Assembly: GCA_002706095.1 (NCBI GenBank)
Contig: PAJP01000018.1
Coordinates: 62,001 to 126,000, forward strand
Direction of reading: 5' to 3'
DNA from: Methylophaga sp.
Lineage (GTDB): Bacteria; Pseudomonadota; Gammaproteobacteria; Nitrosococcales; Methylophagaceae
DNA length: 64,000 nucleotides
Below are positions 19,149 to 28,972 of this stretch, piece after piece. The translations under genes and the position numbers were made by a program. The notes beneath the pieces are model-generated. The model was not told the DNA's origin and ran no database searches. It saw only the letters and a list, made by a program, of their open reading frames with translations. The number at the start of each line of letters is the position of its first letter. Position 1 is the stretch's first letter.

Positions 19149-19398
19149 GTATATGATGAGTGACTTTGTCGCCTCTCCACAGTGAGCATATCAAGTTGTT
19201 ATTGCTAAGCCGTCTATTACAAGGTGTTAATAGTGGCTGTCATTTGATGACGTATTCTGGAGTGATAAATTACCACTTAAGTAATCGACATTATTGCCGT
19301 AAAGTGATGAATGGAATATGTGGTCCTGGATTGACCTAAATTTACAACGATTAGAAAGGATATCTAGTAGTTCGGGTTTCTTTCTTTTTAGACAGTGA
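19149..19398. other. Intergenic region between divergent chemoreceptor and GGDEF genes
   Basis: Beyond the sigma-28 site I find no open frame of note, no strong hairpin and no clear sigma-70 promoter in these 250 bases. It is AT-rich and presumably carries the promoter of the 7TM-DISM GGDEF gene. Confidence 0.5.
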
Positions 19399-21564
19399 GT
19401 GATTGGATTGATAAAGGACTTAGTTACACCGTATCAGACTAGGGTTGTGCCAAGTTATGGTTTGCTAGTCGTATTTTTGTCGTTGCTCACTATCTTCCCT
19501 CCCGTCTTTGCTATGCAGCAGTATGAGAGCGAGCAGGTTACTGCCTGGCAATATCGCTGGGGTGATTCCGAATTTGTAAATGGTGAGCCTGAGTGGATTG
19601 TCACGCCTGAACTACATAGTAGCGATTGGAAAGATATTGATTTCCCTGGTATGCCGCCTGATCGGGGGCAACATAATACCGTTTGGTTTAAGGCAACATT
19701 GCCTGATTCGGATCATGATTATTTGCATCCTGTTCTTTACGTCACCAGCATTGACTTAATGGCTGAAGTTTACCTGGAAGATAAAAAGATTTATCAATTT
19801 GGTGACTTCAACAATAAACAGCACAAGTCGTTTTATGGTTGGCCTTGGCATTCGATTAATTTGCCAAATGATTATGCAGGTAAAACCATTTATTTCAGGG
19901 TTTTTTCAAGCTACCGAGACATTGGTTTGTGGGGTGAAGTCAAACTATTTGAGAAAACACATCTACTGTTTTACCTTTTAGAAAAAGCGTATTTTGAAGT
20001 TCTGGTCGCTTTATTCTCATTGTTTGTCGCTATTATTACCTTGGCATTCTCGATGATGCATAGAGGGGAGCGACATTTTCTCTATTTATCCTTATTTTCA
20101 CTGACCTCTGCTGTAATGTTGCTGGCCGAGAATCCAGCTGTTCAATTTGTTTTTAATTACCCTCTAGTACGTGTTTATTTATTAGCGATCTCCTATTACG
20201 CATTACCCGTTATTACGAGTTTATTGTTGTCATCATGGTTTGATGACTGGCGACACAAATGGTTAATAAACATTGCTGTCATCCATTTCATCTATCTTAT
20301 TTCAGTGATAGGCCTATCTTTAGCGGGCCTAATAGAGCTTGCTGTTACATTCCCTATTTTTGATGCCATATTCGCCATCACGATACTATTGATAATAGGG
20401 CTTGGCATCAGTAAGCGATATTCGTTGGCCTCCGATCAACATCTAGTCATGCTGTCCTTTACGGTATACGGCATGTTTCTTTTATTGGATATGGGCATTG
20501 CTAATAGTGTTCTTCCCTGGATGCATTTGGATATTTCTGTTGGCGCGTTATTGTTTGCGCTTGTATTGATGCTTATTTCTTTACGTCATTATTCACATGT
20601 ACAAAGCGCCTTAAAAGAACTGAATGAACATCTAGAAGTGAAGGTGGCTGAACGAACAGCTTCCTTGCATGCTTATGCCGAAGCTGAACAAGAACGTGCT
20701 GAACAGCTGCAGCGTCTGAATGTGCTCGGAGCCAGATTAGAAGAACTCAACAGTCGGTTACAAACCGTTGACAATCTCACTGAGGCAAGACATTTACTCA
20801 TTAAAAAGCTTCCGGACGTTTTTATGCCTGTAGAATTGAGCGTAACAACATCATTTGACGGCGTATCTTTTGAGAGGCAATTGGCTCAAGTAGAACTGCA
20901 AGAGCTGGATGGCAGCTATAACGTATTTGTTTATCTGGTTTTAAATAATCTAAGTTCAAAAAAACTAATCAAACAAGACAATCTGAATGATTTCATCAAC
21001 CGGGTTAAATTGCGTTTAGGTGTGACGCTTAGCAGTATCAAGTTAAAAGAAGAGCTGCATCGTTTTTCATTTGAAGATGCGCTGACAGGGCTTGCTAATC
21101 GACGTTTTTTTGATCTGGCACTGCATAGAGAAACTCAGCTGGCAAACCGACAGAAAAACCCATTGTCGCTCCTTATATGTGATATCGATCATTTCAAACA
21201 TTTCAATGATGAATACGGGCATGAAGTCGGTGATTTTGTACTGAAAACATTAGCGCAATTGATGAATGAGTTTTTCCGTGAAACGGATATACCATGTCGT
21301 TATGGTGGTGAAGAATTTGTTGTGATTATGCCTGGTGCGACAATAGATGATGCGACAGAAAAAGCCGAGCTATTAAGGCGTATTGTTGCCGACAAACAGA
21401 TGGTGTTTAACGGCAAACACATAGACAGCATCACCATTTCCATCGGGATCGCTGATTTAACCCCAAGTAGAAGTGAATCAGAACAGTTGTTAAGTGATGC
21501 AGATAAAGCCTTGTATATAGCAAAAGAATGCGGAAGAAACAGGGTAGAAACGACACACCCATAA
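19399..21564 (+). CDS. 7TM-DISM diguanylate cyclase
   Basis: A 721-residue inner-membrane protein. After an N-terminal signal/anchor, residues ~45-190 form a periplasmic DISM-like beta-rich domain (WFKATLPDSD, IYFRVFSSYRDIGLWGEVKLF). Seven transmembrane helices follow (about 195-400), then a coiled coil (about 405-460), a ~110-residue linker and a C-terminal GGDEF domain with an active-type GGEEF motif (near 635). It should make c-di-GMP in response to a periplasmic ligand, probably a small molecule or carbohydrate. The start is a GTG at 19399; alternatives are weak. There is no EAL domain, so unlike its two relatives in the window it is a dedicated cyclase. Confidence 0.88.
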   Translation: MIGLIKDLVTPYQTRVVPSYGLLVVFLSLLTIFPPVFAMQQYESEQVTAWQYRWGDSEFVNGEPEWIVTPELHSSDWKDIDFPGMPPDRGQHNTVWFKATLPDSDHDYLHPVLYVTSIDLMAEVYLEDKKIYQFGDFNNKQHKSFYGWPWHSINLPNDYAGKTIYFRVFSSYRDIGLWGEVKLFEKTHLLFYLLEKAYFEVLVALFSLFVAIITLAFSMMHRGERHFLYLSLFSLTSAVMLLAENPAVQFVFNYPLVRVYLLAISYYALPVITSLLLSSWFDDWRHKWLINIAVIHFIYLISVIGLSLAGLIELAVTFPIFDAIFAITILLIIGLGISKRYSLASDQHLVMLSFTVYGMFLLLDMGIANSVLPWMHLDISVGALLFALVLMLISLRHYSHVQSALKELNEHLEVKVAERTASLHAYAEAEQERAEQLQRLNVLGARLEELNSRLQTVDNLTEARHLLIKKLPDVFMPVELSVTTSFDGVSFERQLAQVELQELDGSYNVFVYLVLNNLSSKKLIKQDNLNDFINRVKLRLGVTLSSIKLKEELHRFSFEDALTGLANRRFFDLALHRETQLANRQKNPLSLLICDIDHFKHFNDEYGHEVGDFVLKTLAQLMNEFFRETDIPCRYGGEEFVVIMPGATIDDATEKAELLRRIVADKQMVFNGKHIDSITISIGIADLTPSRSESEQLLSDADKALYIAKECGRNRVETTHP

Positions 21565-21672
21565 ATAAATTTCCATCTATATCAGAACTATATCAAACTT
21601 AATCTGACCAATATTCGCATGATTTTCACATGTCACTTGTTGAAATAATCATATACATAGAGAGGAGAAGTT

Positions 21673-22098
21673 ATGAAAATGATGAAAAAAGTTTTATCTG
21701 GCGCTGCTATTGCAGGTTTATTCTTGTCAATGAATGCTTTTGCTGCTGACCATACTGTTACCGCACAAGGTCTGAAATATACGCCGCTCGTTGTTAAAGT
21801 GGCCCCTGGAGATAGTGTGAGCTGGACCAATATGAGCACACACAATGTAGAAATGATCGATAACTTGATTCCTGAAGGTGCTGAAGCCTTTAAATCTGAC
21901 ATGAGTCAAGATGTTACACATACGTTTGATAAAGAAGGTATCTACATTTACAAATGCACTCCGCATATTGGTGCAGGCATGGGCGGTGCGGTCATTGTTG
22001 GTAACCCAACCAACTTAGATGCGATTAAGGCTCAAGATGTTTCTGGTGGTATCGGACGAATTGTCAAAAAAGCCATTAAAGAAGCGGAATCAATGTAA
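21673..22098 (+). CDS. Pseudoazurin (type 1 blue copper protein)
   Basis: A 141-residue secreted cupredoxin. The signal peptide ends at about AFA-AD (residue 25). The four type 1 copper ligands are visible as H57 (STHNVEM), C95, H98 and M103 (YKCTPHIGAGM), the pattern of pseudoazurin rather than plastocyanin-type proteins from phototrophs. It should carry electrons in the periplasm, for example to nitrite or nitrous oxide reductases, cytochrome peroxidase or terminal oxidases; none of these lies nearby. A strong ribosome binding site (GAGAGGAGAAG) precedes the ATG, and a terminator closes a single-gene unit. Confidence 0.92.
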   Translation: MKMMKKVLSGAAIAGLFLSMNAFAADHTVTAQGLKYTPLVVKVAPGDSVSWTNMSTHNVEMIDNLIPEGAEAFKSDMSQDVTHTFDKEGIYIYKCTPHIGAGMGGAVIVGNPTNLDAIKAQDVSGGIGRIVKKAIKEAESM

Positions 22099-22118
22099 AT
22101 TTATTGAGTACCCACTAT

Positions 22119-22146
22119 AAAAAGCCGGTCATTGCCGGCTTTTTTT
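22119..22146 (+). terminator. Rho-independent terminator after the pseudoazurin gene
   Basis: AAAAAGCCGG pairs with CCGGCTTTTT around a 6-base loop, followed by more T residues. It begins 20 bp after the stop codon. Confidence 0.9.
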
Positions 22147-22194
22147 ATGGGTATAAGATGTGCATGAAAAAAGAGTGTCTTCTGAGGAATGAGT

Positions 22195-23276
22195 ATGGAT
22201 AAAGTGAATCAGATTTTTTCATCGTTACCAGAATGGTCAGTCGCTATTGTGGTTATCATACGTTTATTCATTCTCATGCTGATTATGAAAAAGTTCATTT
22301 TGCTTAGAGTCAGCAAAATCACGGCTAGAACAAGCTTTTTTTATGACAAGTTAGTGGTGAAAGTAATGAGTTTTCCTCTGACATTGTGCTTGTTGGCATT
22401 AACGATAACACTGGCAGAGCACACGCTTCAGTATTTGATATAGAAACAGAATTTAAATTTTTTCATGCTACTGCACAACTATTGATCGTCGCCGCACTGG
22501 TATTGTTCATAGATGGTTTTTTGACGGGTGCAGTCGGTCATTATGCCGATAAGACGGCTACCTTAAAAAATAGTAGCTCTATTGTGCAAGGTATTACCCG
22601 TGCCATCATCCTTGGACTCGGCTTGTTGATTATCCTTGGCACGATGGGTATTACCATCACGCCTATCATTGCTTCTTTAGGTATTACTTCACTGGCCGTT
22701 GCTTTAGCTTTGCAACCAACATTAACCAACTTCTTTTCAGGTGTTCAGCTTGTCATCGACAAACCAATACGTGTTGGTGACTTTATCGAGTTAGATTCGG
22801 GAGAGCAAGGCTTTGTCGAGAAGATTGGCTGGCGCACTACCTGGATTAGGATGTTACCCAATAACTTTATTATCATTCCAAATAGTGTTTTATCGCAGTC
22901 AAAAATCATTAACTACTATTAGCCTGAAAAACAGCTTTCAGTACCTGTAGAAGTCGGTGTGCATTATGATTCTGATTTAGAGCATGTCGAAAGAGTCACG
23001 CTGGAAGTGGCTCGCAATATCCTAAAAACACATAAGTGGGGTGTGCCTGATTATCAGACATTTGTTATTTTTCACACTTTTGATAATTCGAGTATTAATT
23101 TCACGGTCATGTTAAGAGCGAAAGAATATTTCAATCGCTTCTTCATTAAATCTGAGTTTATCAAGGCTTTACATCAGCGTTTTAAGGAAGAAAATATTAC
23201 GATTCCTTATCCTATCAGGGCAATCAATTACCAGCAGGAGAATCCTCAATCAACAGTGGATGATAAGTCTGTATAA
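22195..23276 (+). pseudogene. Broken MscS-type mechanosensitive channel gene
   Basis: Three reading-frame pieces together make one complete small-conductance mechanosensitive channel. The first (from ATG 22195, with GAGG upstream) encodes the N-terminal membrane helices and runs into a stop at 22441. The sequence then continues one frame over, from about 22425, with further helices, the pore-like segment ITPIIASLGITSLAVALALQPTL and the beta domain (PIRVGDFIELDSGEQGFVEKIGWRTTWIRMLPNNFIIIPNS). That frame meets an amber TAG at 22920-22922 just after SKIINYY, where relatives continue, and coding resumes in the same frame to 23276. A one-base deletion near 22425-22443 and a nonsense change, probably TTG to TAG, explain this. 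Two independent lesions favour true decay over a sequencing error. Confidence 0.8.
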
Positions 23277-23288
23277 CGTTTTTATTTA

Positions 23289-24176
23289 TTATCGATTTAA
23301 ACCAGGGAAAACGATTTTGCTAACTGACTCACTTATCTTGGCGAGCAATTCAGCTTTTTTTTGTTTCGTCAGCGTGGATTCAGAATAATAAATCACCAGT
23401 AAATAAGGTTTACCTTTTTCTGGCCAGATAATCGCTACATCATTAAAGGCTCCGTTAGGACCAGAGCCCGTTTTATCACCTACTAGCCAGGTGGACGGGA
23501 CGCCCGCACGTATTTTGTCATCACCTGTTTGATTGCCTATTAGCCATTGAATAAGCCGTTGTTTGGATACGTCGGATAAATGATCACCAAGCAACAGGGT
23601 GTTCAGCGTCGCCAACATCGCTGCAGGTGTTGTTGTATCTCTAAGGTCGCCTGCCAAGTTGCTGTTAAGAGCAGGTTCTATTCTGTCGAGTCTTGTGGTG
23701 TTATCGCCTATCGAACGCAAATAGTCGGTTAATGCCTCTGGGCCACCTATTGTTTTTAATAGTAAATTGGCCGCAGTGTTGTCACTGAGTTGTAATGTCG
23801 CCTGGCTTAACGCTGCTACCGACATGACGCCTTCATCAAGATGTGTTTTGGTGACCGGGGCATAATCCAGTATGTCAGCACGATCGTAATGAATCGGACG
23901 AGACAGACTTTCTTGATGCTGATCAATTCGGTGTAAGACATTAGCAACCAGTAAAACTTTGAAGGTGCTACACAATGCAAAACGTTCATTAGCACGATAA
24001 TGCAGTTGAAATTGGTGTTGTAGGTCATAAGCGGCAATGCCCAGTCTCCCGCCATATTCTTTTTCTAATTGGGCAAATGTTGTCTGCCAATTTATGCCTT
24101 CATTATTAGCAGAGCTGACACTATTTACCGTGAATAAAAGACTAAACAAGGTGGCTAAGCTGAGTAAGGATTTCAT
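23289..24176 (-). CDS. bla: Class A beta-lactamase
   Basis: A 295-residue secreted serine beta-lactamase. All class A motifs are present in order: S70-T-F-K73, SDN (131-133), the omega-loop E167 in RIEPALN, and KTGS (235-238). The N-terminal signal peptide ends near SSA-NN. I start at ATG 24176; the longer frame has 47 extra non-signal residues. C69 is present but no partner near position 238 is seen, so the disulfide of class A carbapenemases is absent. No AmpR-like regulator adjoins it and no mobile element is visible, which suggests a resident chromosomal gene. It should hydrolyse penicillins; spectrum cannot be told. Confidence 0.93.
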   Translation of the reverse strand: MKSLLSLATLFSLLFTVNSVSSANNEGINWQTTFAQLEKEYGGRLGIAAYDLQHQFQLHYRANERFALCSTFKVLLVANVLHRIDQHQESLSRPIHYDRADILDYAPVTKTHLDEGVMSVAALSQATLQLSDNTAANLLLKTIGGPEALTDYLRSIGDNTTRLDRIEPALNSNLAGDLRDTTTPAAMLATLNTLLLGDHLSDVSKQRLIQWLIGNQTGDDKIRAGVPSTWLVGDKTGSGPNGAFNDVAIIWPEKGKPYLLVIYYSESTLTKQKKAELLAKISESVSKIVFPGLNR

Positions 24177-24366
24177 TGTGATAGGCGGTTTCTGGTGAAC
24201 AAGGGGGCATATATTAACCGATTTCAGAGAGGGATAGGGCTGACATAGGGAAACGATTGTATTGTGCTTTGGGTGTGTTAAGCACAGATGAAATCTAGAT
24301 AATGGGTTAAGCGCCAACTATCAAGTGAGAAAACAGAGCAGTGTTTTAGGACCTTCAGACGTAAAA

Positions 24367-26715
24367 TCAGGTTTTAACCACATTCACATGTTGGTTTATG
24401 TATTTATTAAACTCTTCCATTGGCATGGGTTTGCCAAATAAATAACCTTGATAATTCAGGCAACCATGTTTAGCTAGGAATGCTTCCTGAGCATCCGTTT
24501 CGACCCCCTCAGCGATGACAGTCATGCCCATGTGACTACTCATATTGATAACGGTGCGAATGATATGAGCATCATTGGCATTTTTTAGCATATGATCCAC
24601 AAAACTTTTATCGATCTTTATTTCATCCAGTGGAAAACTTCGTAATATGGAGAGTGATGAATAGCCTGTCCCAAAGTCATCCAGAGATAAAGTGATGCCA
24701 TGAGACCGTAATTTGTCTATTTTTATAGCAAGTTCATTAATGTTCTTTAGCATTAGGCTTTCAGTGATTTCCAGTCGCAAACGTGAGCCGGAGCACTGAT
24801 GTGTTTCAATGCTGGATAAGACCGTATCAACAAAATTCTTTTGCATAAATTGGCGAGCGCTGATGTTGACGGATAAAACTAAATTAGCCGTAGCCGGGTC
24901 TTGTTGCCAGACAGCTAATTGTCTACAAGCATGTTGAAGTACTTCAGTGCCTATGCGGTTAATAATGTCTGAGTCTTCTGCAATAGGAATGAATTCGGCC
25001 GGTGAAATCATGCCATGTTTAGGATGCTGCCAGCGTAGTAGAATTTCAGCACCAATAGGTTCATGTCGGTGGTTCACCTGGGGTTGGAAATAGGGGAGAA
25101 TGTCGCGATTGAATACGGCATCTCTTAGATCATTTTCCAGACTGGCTTTGAATTCAATACTGGGCTGAAGCGCTTCATCAAAAAATCGAAAACAACTACG
25201 ACCATCTGACTTGGCCTGAAACATAGCGTTATCAGCACGTTTAAATACTTCATTAACGGATAAGGTTTCGCCCTGAAATGTGCAAATGCCTATGCTGCAT
25301 GAAGTACGATATTGCACGTTACCAATATTATATATATCACTGATACCATTAATAATTTTGTTGGCAATAACTTCAGATATTTCTTTGCTTTTGTTAGCGG
25401 TGTTACCAATATTTTGGATCAAAATAACAAACTCATCTCCACCAAAACGGGCAATGGTGTCTTCATCTCTTAAAATGGTTTTCAGTCGAGTGGATACCGA
25501 TTTGAGAAGCATGTCACCCACTGAGTGCCCATGAAGATCGTTAATGTTTTTGAAGTTATCTAAATCAATAAAAAACACGGCACAGTGAGATTGGTTGCGA
25601 CTACTGGTGTGCATGGCCTGTGTGACGCGATCGGTCAGCAAACGTCGGTTGGGCAAATCTGTTAGCGTGTCATAGTAAGCCAGATATTGGATTTCATCCT
25701 GACTCTTTTTAAACTCGGTTTTATTTTGAACCAAGGTTGCCAAGCCAACGACATGGTTATGATTGTCACGCAAAGCGGTGTAAGTCCATTCGCAGAAAAT
25801 AATGTCACCCTCCTTGGTCAAATTTTCATTTTGACAATGACTGGAGCTTCCCTCAGCGATAAATTCCTCCATTTTTTGGATGACATGATCCTGAATGTCG
25901 ATTGGCAACAAGAAACGGGCATGCTGATGAATTGCTTCATCTTGTTGATAGCCAAATATTTGCTCAGCTGCAGCATTCCATGACACAACCTGGAGGCCGA
26001 GGTCCCACTCAATTACTCCCATCGGTGTGTGGTCTAAGTGAATACGTTGATGTTGTGATAACTTCTCAATTTCAGCTTGTTGTTTTATAGCCGCATGATG
26101 CAGCAAGATATTCTCATGTAGTTTTTTACCCAGATTTGATGATGCAATAGAGATATAAACAATATATACGGCGAGTAAAATCGCCATGGCCAGTGATAAT
26201 TCTGTTTCATTGCTAAAAAAACCGGGTAATGACAGTAAATAGATACTCCCGGAAAATAATTTCGATGTTATCGCATCGACTGAATACACGACCATCGCAC
26301 CACCTGTGACACCGACAATAACGAGTGTGATAAAGGCTTTATGAGCGACATCATTGGTTTCTGAAAGAAAGTAATAACCAGCCAGCCCCCATGCCATGCC
26401 ACAAGCTAAAGTGGATAAACGGAAGATATTGAGCCAAGTGTCAGGGTTTGAGTTATTGGTGTTGTGTTGTTTGAAATAAATGGTGGAGTACAGACGTAAT
26501 CCATAAACAACGCTAAAGATAAGACACCAAGCGATTAAGATTGTCTTGTTAACCTGGTCATACTCAACAAAAGCCAATGTGAAGGCAACAAGACTGGCCA
26601 CGATAACGGATTTAAGATTGCTGCTATAGAGCATATTGATGATATCGACTTTCAATGCCATTTTTTCATCATGCTCGCTAGGGAGTAATGAAACCGTGTT
26701 TGTATCCAAGCGCAA
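24367..26715 (-). CDS. Membrane PAS-GGDEF-EAL c-di-GMP enzyme
   Basis: A 782-residue protein. The N-terminal ~200 residues contain six to seven transmembrane helices of a MASE-like sensor; a PAS domain follows (about 225-335, with GVIEWDLGLQVVSWNAAAEQIFGY). Next come a GGDEF domain with an intact FGGDEF motif (near 425) and an EAL domain beginning AEILLRW (near 557) and containing the DDFGTGYSSL loop. Both catalytic domains look usable, so net activity is unclear. A TTG at 26715 with AGAGAGG upstream is my preferred start; ATG 26661 lacks a convincing ribosome binding site. It lies between bla and a LysR gene, apparently as a single unit. Confidence 0.88.
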   Translation of the reverse strand: MRLDTNTVSLLPSEHDEKMALKVDIINMLYSSNLKSVIVASLVAFTLAFVEYDQVNKTILIAWCLIFSVVYGLRLYSTIYFKQHNTNNSNPDTWLNIFRLSTLACGMAWGLAGYYFLSETNDVAHKAFITLVIVGVTGGAMVVYSVDAITSKLFSGSIYLLSLPGFFSNETELSLAMAILLAVYIVYISIASSNLGKKLHENILLHHAAIKQQAEIEKLSQHQRIHLDHTPMGVIEWDLGLQVVSWNAAAEQIFGYQQDEAIHQHARFLLPIDIQDHVIQKMEEFIAEGSSSHCQNENLTKEGDIIFCEWTYTALRDNHNHVVGLATLVQNKTEFKKSQDEIQYLAYYDTLTDLPNRRLLTDRVTQAMHTSSRNQSHCAVFFIDLDNFKNINDLHGHSVGDMLLKSVSTRLKTILRDEDTIARFGGDEFVILIQNIGNTANKSKEISEVIANKIINGISDIYNIGNVQYRTSCSIGICTFQGETLSVNEVFKRADNAMFQAKSDGRSCFRFFDEALQPSIEFKASLENDLRDAVFNRDILPYFQPQVNHRHEPIGAEILLRWQHPKHGMISPAEFIPIAEDSDIINRIGTEVLQHACRQLAVWQQDPATANLVLSVNISARQFMQKNFVDTVLSSIETHQCSGSRLRLEITESLMLKNINELAIKIDKLRSHGITLSLDDFGTGYSSLSILRSFPLDEIKIDKSFVDHMLKNANDAHIIRTVINMSSHMGMTVIAEGVETDAQEAFLAKHGCLNYQGYLFGKPMPMEEFNKYINQHVNVVKT

Positions 26716-26822
26716 AAATCCTCTCTACATAACCATTTCGTGAGCATTTTTTATCTGTTTTCAATTATCTAGTTGAAAACACGTAATGTTCAAATGGTTT
26801 TAGCACAGAAAAAAATGGCTGT

Positions 26823-27764
26823 CTATTTTGTCGCAGATTGTCTGCTTCTCTCCAGCATGGTCAAATTCGTCTTGACAGCATTGTTTGTTAACTCTTGTAA
26901 CCAAGCCATAAATAAACTCAGACGTTTAGGTACTTGACGACGAGAGGCATAAATAATGGATAAAGGAATGACCGGGGCGGGATAGTCAGGCAAAATCTCG
27001 ACTAATTCCCCACGTGCAAGGTACGGCTCTGCACTCATGGCGGGTAGTTGCGCGATACCCAGTCCGGATAAACAAGCATATAAATAGGCATCCGTATTGT
27101 TGACTTGTAGTCTGCTTTTCATCTCAACTAGCTGAAGATGATGTTGAGCAATATGTTCAAATACAGCGGTCTGTGTTTGCAGGTTTTGTGCATAATCGAT
27201 GAGGTAATGGTGTGCTAAATCATTTACTGATTGGGGTTTACCATACTTCTCTGCATAATCAGCGCTAACACAGTTAATCACGGTTAACTGAGTCAATGGC
27301 ATGGCAACTAATTCACTATCGCCAAGGTGACCTGCACGAATAACACAGTCCACACCATCTTTGATCAAATCTGCCCGTTGGTCATTGCAACGCAGCTTGA
27401 TTGAGACGTCAGGATAACGCTCGTACCAACTGTTTAAATGAGGCAGAAGAATATTGGCTGCAAAGCGGCTGGGCATGTCAACATGCAAGCAACCAGAGAT
27501 TAATGAAGGCTGTTGAAACTCGCTATCAAGACTATCTACCTGCTCCAGAATGGAAAGACATTTTGTGAGATAGCGCTCGCCATCACGTGTGAGGTTTATC
27601 TGTCTGGTACTTCGTTGTAATAGGCGTGTATTGATTTGTTGTTCGAGTGATTTTATTGAAGCCGATACGCTGGACTTCGGTAAACCAAGCATCTCGGCGG
27701 CTCGGGTAAAACTGCCGACTTGTGCCACTGTGACAAACCGCTTCATTGATTCAAACTTATCCAT
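26823..27764 (-). CDS. LysR-family transcriptional regulator
   Basis: A 313-residue LysR-type regulator. The N-terminal winged helix-turn-helix is clear (MKRFVTVAQVGSFTRAAEMLGLPKSSVSASIKSLEQQINTRLL region, residues 7-50), followed by a two-lobe effector-binding domain. It is divergent from a short-chain dehydrogenase, with 110 bp between starts, so it probably regulates that gene and itself. The effector is unknown. Confidence 0.92.
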   Translation of the reverse strand: MDKFESMKRFVTVAQVGSFTRAAEMLGLPKSSVSASIKSLEQQINTRLLQRSTRQINLTRDGERYLTKCLSILEQVDSLDSEFQQPSLISGCLHVDMPSRFAANILLPHLNSWYERYPDVSIKLRCNDQRADLIKDGVDCVIRAGHLGDSELVAMPLTQLTVINCVSADYAEKYGKPQSVNDLAHHYLIDYAQNLQTQTAVFEHIAQHHLQLVEMKSRLQVNNTDAYLYACLSGLGIAQLPAMSAEPYLARGELVEILPDYPAPVIPLSIIYASRRQVPKRLSLFMAWLQELTNNAVKTNLTMLERSRQSATK

Positions 27765-27794
27765 TTTTCTTCTACTGTTAGTTATTTACGAACA

Positions 27795-27822
27795 ATGATA
27801 TCGGATTTTGTCTGTTTATCAT
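27795..27822. promoter_or_regulatory. Possible LysR operator in the LysR/SDR intergenic region
   Basis: ATGATA (27795-27800) and TATCAT (27817-27822) form a 6-bp inverted repeat with a 16-base AT-rich spacer, centred between the divergent genes. LysR proteins usually bind such interrupted palindromes. No experimental motif was available to compare. Confidence 0.3.
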
Positions 27823-27874
27823 GAATTAATAGCGGCATAAGATGTCACCTCATTCAATGGAAAGGAGGTAATCA

Positions 27875-28630
27875 ATGAATAAATTAGTATTAATTACAGG
27901 TGGTAGCAGAGGGATAGGCCGTGAAAGTGCGCTTTATCTGGCTGAAAAAGGTTGTGATGTCATTATCACTTATCATTCAAATAAAGACGCAGCTGATGAC
28001 GTGGTTAGCAGGATTAAAGAAATAGGTCGAAGCGCGACAGCGTTGGCATTGGATGTCAGCCAAACAGATACATTCAGTCACTTTGCTGATGTTGTAGAGA
28101 CTCAGCTTAAATCAGAGTTTAGTCGAAAAGAGCTGGACGTCATTATTCATAATGCAGGTATGGGCATATATAAATCTTTTGAAGACACCACCGAATCCGA
28201 CTTTGATATTTTAATGAATACACATCTGAAGGCGCCGTTTTTTCTCAGCCAATTGTTATTACCTATGATCGCTCCTCAAGGTCAAATCATTCATATTTCA
28301 TCAGGTCTGGCGCGTTTCTCACTGCCTGGTTATACGGCTTATGCCACGATGAAAGGGGCAGTGGAGGTATTAACGCGCTATCTGGCAAAAGAGCTCGCTA
28401 CTAAACAGATTCGGGTTAATACGCTGGCGCCCGGTGCAGTTGAAACTGATTTTGGCGGTGGTGCTGTTCGTGATAACACTGAGTTGAACCGCAGTATCGC
28501 TAATCAAACTGCATTAGGCAGAGTGGGATTACCCGATGATATTGCTAAGGCATTGGCCATGCTGGTGAGTGATGACAGTTCATGGGTTACGGGTCAACGT
28601 ATCGAGGCGTCTGGCGGCATGTTTTTATAA
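27875..28630 (+). CDS. Short-chain dehydrogenase/reductase (SDR)
   Basis: A 251-residue classical SDR of the FabG-like type. It shows the cofactor motif TGGSRGIGR (8-16), the NAG motif (IIHNAGMG), the catalytic Ser and YxxxK (SSGLARFSLPGYTAYATMKGA) and the PGxVxTxF segment. The motif GGSRGIG and the absence of an acidic residue just after beta-2 (ITYHSNKDA) suggest NADP(H). Substrate is unknown. An excellent AAGGAGGT ribosome binding site precedes the ATG. It is divergent from the LysR regulator that probably controls it. Confidence 0.9.
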   Translation: MNKLVLITGGSRGIGRESALYLAEKGCDVIITYHSNKDAADDVVSRIKEIGRSATALALDVSQTDTFSHFADVVETQLKSEFSRKELDVIIHNAGMGIYKSFEDTTESDFDILMNTHLKAPFFLSQLLLPMIAPQGQIIHISSGLARFSLPGYTAYATMKGAVEVLTRYLAKELATKQIRVNTLAPGAVETDFGGGAVRDNTELNRSIANQTALGRVGLPDDIAKALAMLVSDDSSWVTGQRIEASGGMFL

Positions 28631-28635
28631 AAAAT

Positions 28636-28968
28636 TCAGTGTCCGCCGGTATTAGAAAATAAGTTAATGACAAGTACGCCTGAGATGATTAAGCCCATGC
28701 CGAGAAGGGCAGGTAAATCGAGTTTTTGCCCATATACTATCCACGAGATGATAGCGATGAGCACAATGCCCAAGCCTGCCCAGATAGCATAAGCAATACC
28801 GACAGGAATCACTCTTAACGACAATGTCAGAAAATAAAAAGCAGTCAGGTAACCCGTAACAACGATAAGTGTCGGAACAAGTCGCGTAAATTCGTGGCTG
28901 GCTTTCAGCGCTGAGGTCGCAATGACCTCAGCGATGATGGCAATGGCGAGATATATCCAGTGTGGCAC
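28636..28968 (-). CDS. SMR-family multidrug efflux protein (EmrE/Qac type)
   Basis: A 110-residue, four-helix inner-membrane protein of the small multidrug resistance family. The essential glutamate is at position 14 (AIIAEVIATSALK), exactly as in EmrE, and the YAIWAGLGIVLIAII signature of the family follows. It should export quaternary ammonium or other cationic compounds in exchange for protons. It is convergent with the SDR gene (5-bp gap), and the VF530-type gene lies 4 bp upstream on the same strand. Confidence 0.92.
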   Translation of the reverse strand: MPHWIYLAIAIIAEVIATSALKASHEFTRLVPTLIVVTGYLTAFYFLTLSLRVIPVGIAYAIWAGLGIVLIAIISWIVYGQKLDLPALLGMGLIISGVLVINLFSNTGGH

Positions 28969-28972
28969 TGAC

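Noticed and set aside
21618..21656. Possible FNR/NNR box before the pseudoazurin gene
   Set aside because: The sequence around TTGTTGAAATAATCA is not a TTGAT-N4-ATCAA palindrome; the half sites do not match.
24177..24317. 47-codon N-terminal extension of the beta-lactamase
   Set aside because: It would place the signal peptide internally; ATG 24176 opens directly on a good signal sequence and gives standard class A spacing.
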